A stretch of 53,810 bases of DNA from Rhizobiales bacterium TMED168 (GCA_002170885.2 NHHR02000009.1:17821-71630), one strand, 5' to 3'; counted from the stretch's first letter, positions 43,609 to 53,224 are shown. Notes: a model not told the origin generated them from the letters alone. Translations and numbers: made by a program.

Positions 43609-44498
43609 GAGTATTTTTCTTCATCCCACCAAGGGTAATACTCTGGCATATCATTTTTAACACTGTCGCTAAACTCAGCCTGTCTTTTATCAAGAAAAGA
43701 CTGGACCCCCTCCTTTGCATCAGACATTCTTCCTCTCGCAAAAATCCCCCTGCTATCAATTTTATGGGCATCCATTGGATGATTTGCCCCTGCCATTCTC
43801 CAAATCATTTGACGAGATAAAGCAACAGATACTGGTGCGGTGTTGTCAATAATTTCTCGAGCTATTTCTCTAGCTGCAGGTAATAACTCATCTGGTTTAT
43901 GAATTGATCTTATTAAACCACCTTTTAAAGCTTCTTCAGGGTCAAAAACCTTTCCTGAGTAAATCCATTCTAAAGCTTTTGACACTCCAACAATTCTTGG
44001 AAGGAACCAGGAGGAACAAGCCTCGGGAACCAAGCCTCTTCTTGCAAAAACAAATCCATATTTTGCATCCTCTGATGCTAGCCTGATATCCATTGCTAAT
44101 TGCATTGTAATACCAACTCCAACCGCTGGTCCATTACATGCAGAAATTATTGGCTTGAGACACTCAAACATTTTTAACGTTACTCGACCCCCACCATCTC
44201 TTACTCCAGAGTGAGACCAGTCAATTTCACCACTTTCAGAAATTGCTCCTTTTCTATCATCTCTAGCCTCCATATTGAAAGTATCTTTTCCGGCTGATAA
44301 ATCAGCGCCAGCACAATACCCACGACCTGAACCTGTAACAATAATAGCTTTAACTTCGTCATCATCATTGGCTCTATCAATTGCATTGATTAAGTCATTT
44401 TGCATAATATTATTAAAAGCATTTAATTTTTCAGGGCGGTTTAAAGTAATTGTTAGAATATTATCTTCTATTTCATATAATATTGCTTCATAGTTCAT
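43605..44498 (-). CDS. Enoyl-CoA hydratase/isomerase (crotonase) family protein
   Basis: A 297-residue crotonase. LTITLNRPEKLNAFNN and IIVTGSGRGYCAGADLS mark the substrate-binding and oxyanion-hole parts. The second region reads CNGPAVGVGITMQLAMDIRLA, with no Glu where the first catalytic one usually sits, then FVFARRGLVPEACSSWFLPRIVG, which has the later Glu. It therefore resembles the EchA/isomerase-like subgroups more than a classical hydratase. It is divergent from the acyl-CoA ligase, which suggests that the two act on related CoA thioesters. Confidence 0.89.
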   Translation of the reverse strand: MNYEAILYEIEDNILTITLNRPEKLNAFNNIMQNDLINAIDRANDDDEVKAIIVTGSGRGYCAGADLSAGKDTFNMEARDDRKGAISESGEIDWSHSGVRDGGGRVTLKMFECLKPIISACNGPAVGVGITMQLAMDIRLASEDAKYGFVFARRGLVPEACSSWFLPRIVGVSKALEWIYSGKVFDPEEALKGGLIRSIHKPDELLPAAREIAREIIDNTAPVSVALSRQMIWRMAGANHPMDAHKIDSRGIFARGRMSDAKEGVQSFLDKRQAEFSDSVKNDMPEYYPWWDEEKYS

Positions 44499-44535
44499 TT
44501 TAATCTCCTAAAGGATTTTATTTAATAAATATATA

Positions 44536-44564
44536 TTGCAAAAATAATATAATTTTTAAATAAT
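44536..44564 (+). promoter_or_regulatory. Candidate promoter of acyl-CoA ligase operon
   Basis: TTGCAA (44536-44541) and AATAAT (44559-44564) are spaced 17 nt. This is weaker than the others reported here but lies in the 93-bp divergent region, about 27 nt before the acyl-CoA ligase ATG. Confidence 0.35.
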
Positions 44565-44591
44565 TAAATTCAAAATAAAAAGAGGAATTAA

Positions 44592-46139
44592 ATGCATCCA
44601 TATATACATGCCAAAAAAAATCCAGATAAACCTGCCTTAATAATGGCGTCTACAGGTAAAATTACCACATATAAAGAATTAGATGAAAGATCAAATCAAA
44701 TTGCTCATTTATTTAGGCAAAAGGGTCTTAATGTTGGTGATAGTATATCAATTTTTATGGAAAATAATTCTAGATTTCTTGAAATATGTTGGGCAGCGCA
44801 AAGGTCTGGTCTTTATTTTACACCAATTTCTTCAAAATTAACTGCTAATGAAGCAAGATATATTCATGATGATTGCAATTCTAAATTTCTAATCTCTTCG
44901 AAGTACTTAAAAAAAGTTGCTAATGAAATATTCACTTTAACGTCTAATAACAGTCTTCATTATATGGTCGATGGTGTTGAAAATGGCTGGGCATCATTTG
45001 AAGAGGCAATTAAAGATTTACCTAAAACTCCAGTTAATGATCAAGAAATGGGTCAAGATATGTTGTATTCATCGGGTACAACAGGTAAACCAAAAGGTAT
45101 CAGGGTTCCTTTAAAGCATATTCCTATAGATCAGTCTGATGCGCTGATGTCTGTAATAGCACCTCTTTACGATATTAATGAGGATACAAAATATTTATCT
45201 CCAGCTCCATTATACCATGCAGCCCCTTTAAGGTTTACCATGAGAGTTAATTATCTTGGAGGTACAAATATTATAATGGAAAACTTTGATGCTGAAACAT
45301 CTCTTTCATACATAGAAAAATATAAGATTAATATGAGTCAATGGGTACCAACAATGTTTGTTAGGATGTGCAAATTGCCGAAGACTGTGAGAACAAAATA
45401 TGATTTATCTTCTCATGAATGTGCTATACACGCTGCAGCACCGTGTCCAATCGAAATAAAAAAAATTATGATAAAATGGTGGGGAAAAATAATTAATGAA
45501 TTCTACGCTGGTTCAGAAGGAAATGGTTTTTTTGCCTGTAATTCAGAGGAATGGCTTAACCATATAGGCACAGTAGGAAAGCCAATATTTGGTATACCAC
45601 ACATTTGTGATGAAGAAGGAAATGAGCTTCCAATTGGTTCAGAAGGAACGATATGGTTTGAGAGTGATATTGAATTTACCTATCACAATGATGAGAAAAA
45701 AACACTTGAAACTAGACATCCAAAATACAAAAAATGGACTACTTTAGGGGATATTGGAAAGCTTGACGAAGATAACTATCTTTACTTAACCGATAGGAAG
45801 GCTTTTATGATAATTTCAGGTGGTGTAAATATTTATCCACAAGAAACTGAAGATTTAATTATAACACATCCCAAAGTATTTGATTGTGCAGTTATAGGTG
45901 CTCCGAATCAAGAGTTTGGTGAAGAGGTAAAAGCCATAGTTCAGCCAGTATCTTGGAATGAAAAAGGTAAAGACTTAGAGGAAGAAATAATTAATTTTTG
46001 TAAAGAAAATTTATCTAGTATAAAATGTCCAAAAACAGTAGATTTTGAAAAGGAACTTCCTAGACACCCTACAGGAAAATTATATAAGAGACTTTTAAAA
46101 GATAGATATTGGGGTAAAAAAGATACAAAAATTGTTTAA
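44592..46139 (+). CDS. AMP-dependent acyl-CoA synthetase/ligase
   Basis: A 515-residue ANL-family adenylating enzyme. The P-loop is DMLYSSGTTGKPKGIRV, the A5-type motif NEFYAGSEGNG, the A7/A8 region TLGDIGKLDEDNYLYLTDRK and IISGGVNIYPQETED, and the catalytic C-terminal Lys is in HPTGKLYKRLLKD. It activates a carboxylic acid, probably a fatty or ring-containing acid, with ATP and CoA. It begins a three-gene operon with the MaoC-type hydratase (15 nt) and an S9 oligopeptidase (15 nt). With the divergent crotonase it forms a likely acyl-CoA degradation set. Confidence 0.92.
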   Translation: MHPYIHAKKNPDKPALIMASTGKITTYKELDERSNQIAHLFRQKGLNVGDSISIFMENNSRFLEICWAAQRSGLYFTPISSKLTANEARYIHDDCNSKFLISSKYLKKVANEIFTLTSNNSLHYMVDGVENGWASFEEAIKDLPKTPVNDQEMGQDMLYSSGTTGKPKGIRVPLKHIPIDQSDALMSVIAPLYDINEDTKYLSPAPLYHAAPLRFTMRVNYLGGTNIIMENFDAETSLSYIEKYKINMSQWVPTMFVRMCKLPKTVRTKYDLSSHECAIHAAAPCPIEIKKIMIKWWGKIINEFYAGSEGNGFFACNSEEWLNHIGTVGKPIFGIPHICDEEGNELPIGSEGTIWFESDIEFTYHNDEKKTLETRHPKYKKWTTLGDIGKLDEDNYLYLTDRKAFMIISGGVNIYPQETEDLIITHPKVFDCAVIGAPNQEFGEEVKAIVQPVSWNEKGKDLEEEIINFCKENLSSIKCPKTVDFEKELPRHPTGKLYKRLLKDRYWGKKDTKIV

Positions 46140-46154
46140 TCGAGGAGAATAACA

Positions 46155-46607
46155 ATGAGAGTTTTTAATAATGTTGATGAGATGAAAGAGTATATTGGCC
46201 AAGAAATTGGTGTTAGTGAATGGCTCTTAATAGATCAAGATCGTATTAATGATTTTGCTGATGCAACTGGAGATCATCAATGGATTCATATTGATCCTGA
46301 GCGAGCAGAGTCAGAGCTAGGAATGCCTACAATAGCTCACGGCTTTCTTACCTTATCACTTGTACCAATGTTAACATCAAAAATTAGTTCCATTAAAAGC
46401 GCTACAAGGGGAATTAATTATGGAACAAATAAAGTAAGGTTTACAAATATGGTCCCTGTTAATTCAAAAGTTAGGGCTAAAACTAAGCTTTTAGAAGCTC
46501 AGCCAAAAGCAGGTGGTACCCAATTAATTTCTGAAGTCAGCATAGAAATTGAGGGTCAAGAGAGGCCTGCAATGATCGCAGAAACAGTTTCCATAGTATT
46601 TGAATAA
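46155..46607 (+). CDS. MaoC family (R)-specific enoyl-CoA hydratase-like protein
   Basis: A 150-residue single hot-dog domain. DATGDHQWIHIDPERAESE contains the hydratase-2 catalytic Asp and His, and IAHGFLTLSLVPML follows, as in MaoC proteins. NYGTNKVRFTNMVPVNSKVRAK gives the later strands. It should add water to a trans-2-enoyl-CoA with R stereochemistry. A CGAGGAGAAT ribosome site is strong. Its location right after an acyl-CoA ligase supports a role in breakdown of the acid activated by that enzyme. Confidence 0.92.
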   Translation: MRVFNNVDEMKEYIGQEIGVSEWLLIDQDRINDFADATGDHQWIHIDPERAESELGMPTIAHGFLTLSLVPMLTSKISSIKSATRGINYGTNKVRFTNMVPVNSKVRAKTKLLEAQPKAGGTQLISEVSIEIEGQERPAMIAETVSIVFE

Positions 46608-46622
46608 AAGTTAATACAACCA

Positions 46623-48722
46623 ATGAATTTAATTAAAACTCCTAAAGCAAGTAAAAAACTTGTTGAAAAAATTATACATAATAAAAAATTATCCGATCAA
46701 TTTGAATGGATCAGAGATGATAATTGGCAAGAAGTTCTTCATTCACCGAATACTTTAAAAAAAAATATTAGAAAATATATAGACAATGAAAATCACTGGA
46801 CAGATAAAAATTTAACAATTCTTAAACCTTTAGAAAAAAAAATTTTTAATGAAATCAAAAATAAAATTAAAGAAGAAGATAAATCTATTCCTCAAAAAGA
46901 TGGAGATTGGTTCTATTTTTCTGAAACTAAAAAAAATAAGCAGTATTCAATTTTAAGTCGCTATGAAATTAAAAATTCGATAAAAAATAGTAAAATTTAT
47001 CATGACTGGAATAGAGAAAGTAAAACATACAAGTATTTTAAACCTGGCGGTGCTTTTAATTCTAATGATCACGATTATTTAGCTTGGAGTTATGATGATA
47101 AAGGTTCTGAGTTTTATAAAATAAGGATTAAAAATTTAGCCAAAGGAAATAATCTTAAAGATTATATTGAGAATACAGATGGTAATATTGTGTGGTCCCT
47201 CAATAATGAAGGATTTTACTATGTAAAAATGGATAAAAATCATAGACCATCAAGTTTATATTTTCATTTTTTAGGAGAGAGTCAAAGTGAAGATATAGAA
47301 ATTTATAAAGAAAAAGATTCAGGTTATTTTCTTAATATTAGGGAAACACTTAGTAAAAAATATTTAATTTTAACTATTCATAATCATGAAACAAGTGAAA
47401 TTAGGGTAATAAATCAAAAGCAATTAAAAAAGAAGCTTAAATTAATAGCTAAAAGAAAAAAAGGTATTGAATACAATATTGAGCATGATGAGGAAAAATC
47501 TAGATTTATTATTCTAACTAATAAAGATAAGGCTACAGACTTTAAATTAATGGAAACTAGTGAAGATGATGTTAACAAAAAAAATTGGAAAGACTTTTTA
47601 CCTTATCGTGAAGGTATATTGATAACTAATTTTTCTTGTTTATCTAATTATATTATTATTCAGGAACTTGAAAATGGTTTACCAAGAATTTTAACAATAA
47701 ATAAAAAAACAAAGAAAAAAAATATTATAAAATTTAATGAAGATTTATATGATTTAGATTTTAATGAAGGATGTGAGTATAAATCCGATAAAATAAGAAT
47801 CTATTACTCTTCAATGTCTACCCCTCAAATAACGTATGAGTATAAATTAAATGAACAAAAGAAAAGAATAATAAAGAAACAAGAAATCCCTTCTGGCCAT
47901 AGTCCAAAAAATTATTCTTTAAAAAGAATATATGCGGAATCTCATGATGGTAAGAAAATTCCAATTTCAATTATAAAAAGAAAAGATACACCTAAAAATG
48001 CCCCAACACTTCTATACGGTTATGGCTCTTATGGAATTTCAATTTCGCCAAGTTTTTCATCATCACGCCTCTCCTTGATAGATAGAGGAATGGTTTACGC
48101 AATTGCCCATATTAGAGGTGGGATGGAGAAAGGAAAAAAGTGGTATGATGATGGAAAAAAGAAAAATAAAGTTAATAGCTTTAAAGACTTCATTTCTTGT
48201 GCTGAATTGTTAAAAACAAAAAATATTTCAAAGGATATCACTATACATGGAGGAAGCGCTGGAGGTTTATTGATTGGTGCCTCCATAAATATGAGACCTG
48301 ACTTATTTCACTGCGCTGTTGCAGAGGTGCCTTTTGTCGATGTTTTGAATACTATACTTGATGATAGTCTTCCCCTAACACCACCTGAATGGGAGGAATG
48401 GGGAAATCCAATAAAAAATAAAAGTGATTTTAATTATATCCATTCGTATTCACCTTATGAAAACATTAAAGAACAAGATTATCCAACAATACTTGCAACA
48501 TCCGGTTTAACCGATCCAAGAGTTACTTACTGGGAGGCTACAAAGTGGGTCGCTAAACTAAGGAGTAAGAAAACTGACAACAATCCTTTGTTTTTAAAAA
48601 CTTATACTGATGCAGGTCATGGAGGTATGGCGGGAAGATATAATCAAATTAAAGAGACGGCATTCGTTTATGCCTTTATTTTATGGAGTAATGATTTACT
48701 AAAAAGGCCTATCGCCAGATAA
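46623..48722 (+). CDS. Prolyl oligopeptidase family (S9A) serine peptidase, oligopeptidase B-like
   Basis: A 699-residue peptidase with an N-terminal beta-propeller (about residues 70-400) and a C-terminal alpha/beta hydrolase domain. The catalytic Ser is at about 544 in HGGSAGGLLIGASINM, Asp at about 630 in SGLTDPRVTYWEATKW, and His at about 666 in DAGHGGMAGRYNQ. LYGYGSYGISISPSFS and AHIRGGMEKGKKWYDDG are typical. It cleaves short peptides. Whether basic residues are preferred, as in true oligopeptidase B, cannot be read directly. There is no signal peptide. It overlaps the convergent TauD-type gene by 24 nt. Confidence 0.92.
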   Translation: MNLIKTPKASKKLVEKIIHNKKLSDQFEWIRDDNWQEVLHSPNTLKKNIRKYIDNENHWTDKNLTILKPLEKKIFNEIKNKIKEEDKSIPQKDGDWFYFSETKKNKQYSILSRYEIKNSIKNSKIYHDWNRESKTYKYFKPGGAFNSNDHDYLAWSYDDKGSEFYKIRIKNLAKGNNLKDYIENTDGNIVWSLNNEGFYYVKMDKNHRPSSLYFHFLGESQSEDIEIYKEKDSGYFLNIRETLSKKYLILTIHNHETSEIRVINQKQLKKKLKLIAKRKKGIEYNIEHDEEKSRFIILTNKDKATDFKLMETSEDDVNKKNWKDFLPYREGILITNFSCLSNYIIIQELENGLPRILTINKKTKKKNIIKFNEDLYDLDFNEGCEYKSDKIRIYYSSMSTPQITYEYKLNEQKKRIIKKQEIPSGHSPKNYSLKRIYAESHDGKKIPISIIKRKDTPKNAPTLLYGYGSYGISISPSFSSSRLSLIDRGMVYAIAHIRGGMEKGKKWYDDGKKKNKVNSFKDFISCAELLKTKNISKDITIHGGSAGGLLIGASINMRPDLFHCAVAEVPFVDVLNTILDDSLPLTPPEWEEWGNPIKNKSDFNYIHSYSPYENIKEQDYPTILATSGLTDPRVTYWEATKWVAKLRSKKTDNNPLFLKTYTDAGHGGMAGRYNQIKETAFVYAFILWSNDLLKRPIAR

Positions 48723-49547
48723 AGTTATCCTATGCAAAAGTCTTTTGTAGCCCTCATAACCACCTTGCGCACGATGATTTACAGACCTGTTATCCCACAT
48801 TACAAGCATGTTAGGCTCCCATGAATGTGAATAAATATATTTTTTTTGCTCTAAATGAGAAAATAACTTATGCAAAAATCTTAAGGATTCCTCTTTTCCA
48901 TAGCCATTAATAGATAGACTGTAAACGGGATTAATAAAAAGGGACTTCTTTTTTGTCTCAGGATGAGTTCTTACCAAAGGGTGTAAAAATACTTCCTTAG
49001 CTTTTTTTGATGGCATTATTTTCATAGACCTATCTTTATTTTTTTCTAATGCATAAAAACCATCATCTGCATAAGGTCCTGCTGCGCTATGAAATACATG
49101 TAAATTTTCAATTTTGTTTTTAATTTTTTCTGATAAATCTTCGTATGCTTTTTGAGTATTAATAAATAAAGTTTCACCACCAACTGGAGGAATTATTTTT
49201 GAATGCAAAAGTGTAGCTGAAGGAGGATTCTCTTGGAATGACCAGTCCGAATGCCATGATCCACCAAAAGGAGGTGCCTCCTCTTTTTCCTCTCTTTTAA
49301 CTTCAATTATATTGGGGTAGCCATTGATTGATTCTATATATGGGTCATTACCAAAATCTCCAAACATTTGGCTTAAACTTAAAAACTGGTCATGATTTAG
49401 ACTCAAATTCTTAAAAATTATAACAGAACTTTCTAACCAGGCATTTCTAATAGTGCTAATAATATTTGAAGAATAATGATCATCTATTTTAAAATTATAT
49501 ATTTCTGTACCTAAGTTAGATTCATTATTTATTTTTTTTAATTTCAT
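48699..49547 (-). CDS. TauD/TfdA family Fe(II)/2-oxoglutarate dioxygenase
   Basis: A 282-residue dioxygenase. The Fe ligands H99 and D101 are in GGSWHSDWSFQ, and the distal His with the 2-oxoglutarate Arg are in the C-terminal NHRAQGGYEGYKRLLHRITL. PSATLLHSKIIPPVGGETLF and MLVMWDNRSVNHRA are strongly family-like. It hydroxylates a substrate that is then often cleaved, as with taurine or 2,4-D, but the actual compound is unknown. It is divergent from the nitronate monooxygenase, with 82 nt between them. Confidence 0.92.
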   Translation of the reverse strand: MKLKKINNESNLGTEIYNFKIDDHYSSNIISTIRNAWLESSVIIFKNLSLNHDQFLSLSQMFGDFGNDPYIESINGYPNIIEVKREEKEEAPPFGGSWHSDWSFQENPPSATLLHSKIIPPVGGETLFINTQKAYEDLSEKIKNKIENLHVFHSAAGPYADDGFYALEKNKDRSMKIMPSKKAKEVFLHPLVRTHPETKKKSLFINPVYSLSINGYGKEESLRFLHKLFSHLEQKKYIYSHSWEPNMLVMWDNRSVNHRAQGGYEGYKRLLHRITLSGDRPF

Positions 49548-49558
49548 AGTATATTATC

Positions 49559-49575
49559 CATTCTAAAAAAGAATG
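49559..49575. repeat. Inverted repeat between TauD-type and nitronate monooxygenase genes
   Basis: CATTCT and AGAATG form a 6-bp perfect inverted repeat around an A5 centre, 12 nt upstream of the TauD-type start and 55 nt upstream of the monooxygenase start. It may be an operator for one or both divergent genes. The short arms and A-rich centre leave chance as a real possibility. Confidence 0.28.
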
Positions 49576-49629
49576 TTTCAATTATTAAATTAATCATTAG
49601 TATGCAAAAAAAATTTAGGAGATTTAACA

Positions 49630-50598
49630 ATGTCGCTGGTATCAAATTTAGATGGAAAATTAAGACTTCCGATCGTGGGAGCCCCTCTTTTTATAGTTTC
49701 TGGTCCTGAGCTTGTTATAGCACAGTGTAAGTCTGGAATAGTTGGATCCTTTCCAGCTCTTAATGCCAGACCACAAAGTATGCTGGGTGATTGGATATCA
49801 AGAATAAAAGATGAACTAGCTGAACATGATGAAAAAAATCCAGATTCGCCCTCTGCACCTTTTGCTGTAAATCAAATTTGTCATGCTTCTAATGACAGGT
49901 TAATGGATGACATGGCAACTTGTGTCGAACATGAAGTTCCAGTAATTATAACTAGCCTGAGGCCCCCTCTTGAAATTGTTCAAGCTGCGCATAGTTACGG
50001 TGGTGTGGTCTTTCATGACGTGATAAATGTTAAGCATGCAAAAAAAGCTGCAGAACAAGGAGTAGATGGACTAATACTTGTCTGCGCAGGTGCAGGAGGT
50101 CATGCCGGCAGCTTATCACCTTTTTCATTGGTAAGAGAAATAAAGGAATGGTTTGATGGAACAATTTTATTGTCAGGTTCAATAGGTGATGGTCATTCTG
50201 TTGCAGGAGCTCTAGCAATGGGAGCAGATCTTGCATATATGGGTACAAGATTTATTGCAACAGAGGAGGCGAATGCTGATCAAGGATATAAAGATATGCT
50301 AATTGAATCTACTGCAGATGATATTGTTTACTCCTCCCTTTTCACTGGTGTTAACGGTAACTATCTAAAACCATCAATAGCTAAGGCTGGGTTAGATCCT
50401 GATAATTTACCAGGAGCTGATAAATCAAAAATGAATTTTGGATCTGGTGGGAATACTAAACAAAAAGCATGGAAAGATATATGGGGATCTGGCCAAGGTA
50501 TTGGTGGTATTAAAGATGCACCATCGGTTGGCGCTTTAGTTGGAAAAATAGAACAAGAATATAATCAAGCATTTGAAGAGATGATTCAAAAAAAATAA
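49630..50598 (+). CDS. Nitronate monooxygenase family protein
   Basis: A 322-residue FMN-dependent TIM-barrel enzyme of the 2-nitropropane dioxygenase group. RLPIVGAPLFIVSGPELV opens the barrel. The FMN and catalytic region reads VCAGAGGHAGSLSPFSLVRE, with the active His in GGHAG, and LSGSIGDGHSVAGALAMGADLAYMGTRFIAT. It oxidises propionate 3-nitronate or similar nitronates, though relatives also reduce enoyl-ACP. TTTAGGAGA is the ribosome site. It is a single gene, divergent from the dioxygenase. Confidence 0.91.
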   Translation: MSLVSNLDGKLRLPIVGAPLFIVSGPELVIAQCKSGIVGSFPALNARPQSMLGDWISRIKDELAEHDEKNPDSPSAPFAVNQICHASNDRLMDDMATCVEHEVPVIITSLRPPLEIVQAAHSYGGVVFHDVINVKHAKKAAEQGVDGLILVCAGAGGHAGSLSPFSLVREIKEWFDGTILLSGSIGDGHSVAGALAMGADLAYMGTRFIATEEANADQGYKDMLIESTADDIVYSSLFTGVNGNYLKPSIAKAGLDPDNLPGADKSKMNFGSGGNTKQKAWKDIWGSGQGIGGIKDAPSVGALVGKIEQEYNQAFEEMIQKK

Positions 50599-50601
50599 CC
50601 T

Positions 50602-51636
50602 TTAAAACCATAAATTATTTTCCTCTAATCTTTTTAAATCATGCTCAACCATCATATTCACAAGTGATTTAAAATCTAAAGAAGGACTCCAGCCAAGGTT
50701 ATCTCTTGCTCTGGATGGATCGCCTAAAAGATGCTCTGTCTCCGATGGTCTATTAAACTGAGGATCAACAGAAACAATTATTTCACCAGTCTTTTTACAA
50801 ATTCCTACCTCACTATCTCCATTTGTATCCCAAGAAATATCAATATCTACAGCGTTCGCAGCTGCTTGAGCAAATTCCCTTACACTATGAGTTTCTCCTG
50901 TAGCTATAACATAATCACCAGGGTTATTTTTTTGAAGCATTAACCACATTGCCTCAACATAATCACCAGCAAACCCCCAATCTCTCTCGGCATTTAGATT
51001 ACCTAAATTAATTTTTTTTATTTTTTTAAGAGCTATTTGAGACATACCCAAAGAAATTTTACGCGTAACAAACTCTGTGCCCCTAAGAGGTGACTCATGA
51101 TTAAATAAGATTCCAGAACTTGAGTGAATACCCCATGCTTCTCGGTAATTAACTGTCATCCAATGAGAATAAAGCTTTGCTATTCCATAAGGACTTCTTG
51201 GATAAAAAGGTGTATCTTCATTTTGAGGACTTTCTTTAGCCTTGCCAAACATTTCAGATGTGGAAGCCTGGTAAAATTTTATTTTTCCTCCTAAGTTTCT
51301 TATTGTTTCTAAGATTCTTGTTACACCTATGCCGTCTATATCTGAAGTATAGATAGGTTGCTCATATGAAGTTTGAACAAAGCTTTGAGCAGCAAGATTA
51401 TAGATTTCATCCGGCTTAATCTTTTCAATGGCTCTTTGAATATTGGTTATTTCCGCAAGATCCATGGAAACAAGCTCAATATCTTCCAACACTCCCATAT
51501 ATGATAAACGCGCTGTATTAATAGACGAAGTTCTTCTTACCGCACCATAAACTTTATAACCCTTCTTCAAAAGAAAATCAGATAGGTATGCTCCATCCTG
51601 TCCAGTAATACCAGTAATAAGTGCTTTTTTTGTCAT
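50602..51636 (-). CDS. gmd: GDP-mannose 4,6-dehydratase
   Basis: A 344-residue extended SDR that turns GDP-mannose into GDP-4-keto-6-deoxymannose, precursor of GDP-fucose, rhamnose or perosamine. TGITGQDGAYLSDFLLKKGYKVYGAVRR is the NADP site, YNLAAQSFVQTSYEQP and YQASTSEMFGKAKESPQNEDTPF the active-site region, and SPYGIAKLYSHW the YxxxK pair. FNHESPLRGTEFVTRK is diagnostic. No fcl or other sugar-modification gene lies next to it, so the next step must be encoded elsewhere. Confidence 0.95.
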   Translation of the reverse strand: MTKKALITGITGQDGAYLSDFLLKKGYKVYGAVRRTSSINTARLSYMGVLEDIELVSMDLAEITNIQRAIEKIKPDEIYNLAAQSFVQTSYEQPIYTSDIDGIGVTRILETIRNLGGKIKFYQASTSEMFGKAKESPQNEDTPFYPRSPYGIAKLYSHWMTVNYREAWGIHSSSGILFNHESPLRGTEFVTRKISLGMSQIALKKIKKINLGNLNAERDWGFAGDYVEAMWLMLQKNNPGDYVIATGETHSVREFAQAAANAVDIDISWDTNGDSEVGICKKTGEIIVSVDPQFNRPSETEHLLGDPSRARDNLGWSPSLDFKSLVNMMVEHDLKRLEENNLWF

Positions 51637-51712
51637 TAGAGTAAAATAATTAAATTAAGATAAAAGTATATATAAATATCATTAAATAAATAATTAGATT
51701 TATTAATTTATT

Positions 51713-53224
51713 TTAAATATCAAAAAGGTTTTCCTGAGTTTCAATTTTTTTTATCTGAGTCTTTTTTTTATAATTTTTCAATCTAGGCTTTCTACTACCA
51801 TGTTTAATAAAAATTTGATTAGATTCTATTTTATGCAATTTGCTCTTTCTGAGTTTATAAATTCTACTTGAAGCATCTTTTCTTGCTTCAACCTCATTAA
51901 TTATTGGACTTTTATAATCTTGAATATTCTTTATATTTTCCCAGGGTTTATGAATTTCTTTTTTTGGAACATTTCTTAATTCAGGAACCCATTTTTTTAT
52001 AAAGATTCCTTCAGGATCATGGTCTATACCCTGTTTAATAGGATTATATATTCTAATAGCATTAATACCCGTAGTTCCTGACTGCATCTGACATTGAGAG
52101 TAATGAATTCCTGGTTCATAATCAGTAAATAAAGATGCTAAATATTTAGATGTTATTTGCCAAGGAAGCCAAAGATGATAACTTGCAAAGCTCATTAGCA
52201 TTGCTCTCATTCTAAAATTTAGCCAACCTGTTTTTATTAATGATCTCATACATGCATCAACCATTGGATAACCGGTTAATCCATCTTTCCATGACTCAAA
52301 GAACATTTTATTGAATTTATCGGTTCTTAAATTGTTGTATGAGGAATGTATATTTTTGTATTGAATATCAGGCTGATCTTCAAGTTTTTGAATAAAATGA
52401 CAATGCCACCTTAATCTACTTGAAAAAGTACTTAATGATCTAGACCAATTTCCTTTATCCGCCCTAAAAAGTTTTTTTATTTCTTTTTTTCTTTCATCAG
52501 CTTTTTTAACGATTTCTCTCATGGAAATAGTTCCAAATGCTATATGTGTAGATAACCTTGAGCAACTCTCATAAGCGGTAAGAGGAGAAGACATTTCTTT
52601 CGAATAATTTTTACCTCTTTCATTTAAAAAACTATTTAATAATAAAAGTCCTTCTTTTCTTCCTCCTTTCTGATAAATTTCAATACCATCATTTTTCAAT
52701 CTCATTTCTTCAGGCGATGGAATTTCTATAGTGGTAAAATTTTGATTATTTATTTCTTTTGGAGGTAAAAAAATTTCTGAATACATTCTTTTATGCCATT
52801 CTTTAGACCAACCATCTCTGCTCTTTAGTCCTCTGATAACACCATTTTGAATAGCTTCATTCCAAGTTATTTGATTTAACTTGAACCATTTTTTTAATTT
52901 TAAATCCCTATCAAAGGTCCACTTATTCCATGTTTCTTGATGAGACCAAACCTCTTTAATCTTAAATTCACTATGTATATTTTTAAAAATTTCTAAAGCA
53001 TCGCCCTTTCTTATTATTAATTTTTGTCCAATTTTTCTTAATTGAGTGTCCAAATCTTCGAGGCTTTCTTTTAAAAAGATATACTGTCTATAGCTTAGAT
53101 CGTCTTGCTGCCATAATTCCGGTTCAATGATATATAATGGCATTATTTTTCTACTCTTACAGGCGTTTGTAAAAGATTCGTTATCCGAAATTCGTAAGTC
53201 CCTTTTAAACCAGACTATATTCAT
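51713..53224 (-). CDS. Photolyase/cryptochrome family protein, atypical active-site loop
   Basis: A 503-residue FAD-dependent photolyase-like protein. The N-terminal antenna domain begins NIVWFKRDLRISDNESF. The C-terminal FAD domain contains GNWSRSLSTFSSRLRWHCHF and TGYPMVDACMRSLIKTGWLNFRMR. In CPD photolyases a WQW-type loop and a TGxDAxPYFRIFNP segment surround the lesion. Here the loop reads HYSQCQMQSGTTGINAIRIYNP, as in a group of proteobacterial cryptochrome-like proteins. DNA photorepair is likely, but lesion type or signalling role cannot be decided. A basic tail (HGSRKPRLKNYKKKTQIKK) follows. tRNA-Gln lies 29 nt upstream. Confidence 0.87.
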   Translation of the reverse strand: MNIVWFKRDLRISDNESFTNACKSRKIMPLYIIEPELWQQDDLSYRQYIFLKESLEDLDTQLRKIGQKLIIRKGDALEIFKNIHSEFKIKEVWSHQETWNKWTFDRDLKLKKWFKLNQITWNEAIQNGVIRGLKSRDGWSKEWHKRMYSEIFLPPKEINNQNFTTIEIPSPEEMRLKNDGIEIYQKGGRKEGLLLLNSFLNERGKNYSKEMSSPLTAYESCSRLSTHIAFGTISMREIVKKADERKKEIKKLFRADKGNWSRSLSTFSSRLRWHCHFIQKLEDQPDIQYKNIHSSYNNLRTDKFNKMFFESWKDGLTGYPMVDACMRSLIKTGWLNFRMRAMLMSFASYHLWLPWQITSKYLASLFTDYEPGIHYSQCQMQSGTTGINAIRIYNPIKQGIDHDPEGIFIKKWVPELRNVPKKEIHKPWENIKNIQDYKSPIINEVEARKDASSRIYKLRKSKLHKIESNQIFIKHGSRKPRLKNYKKKTQIKKIETQENLFDI

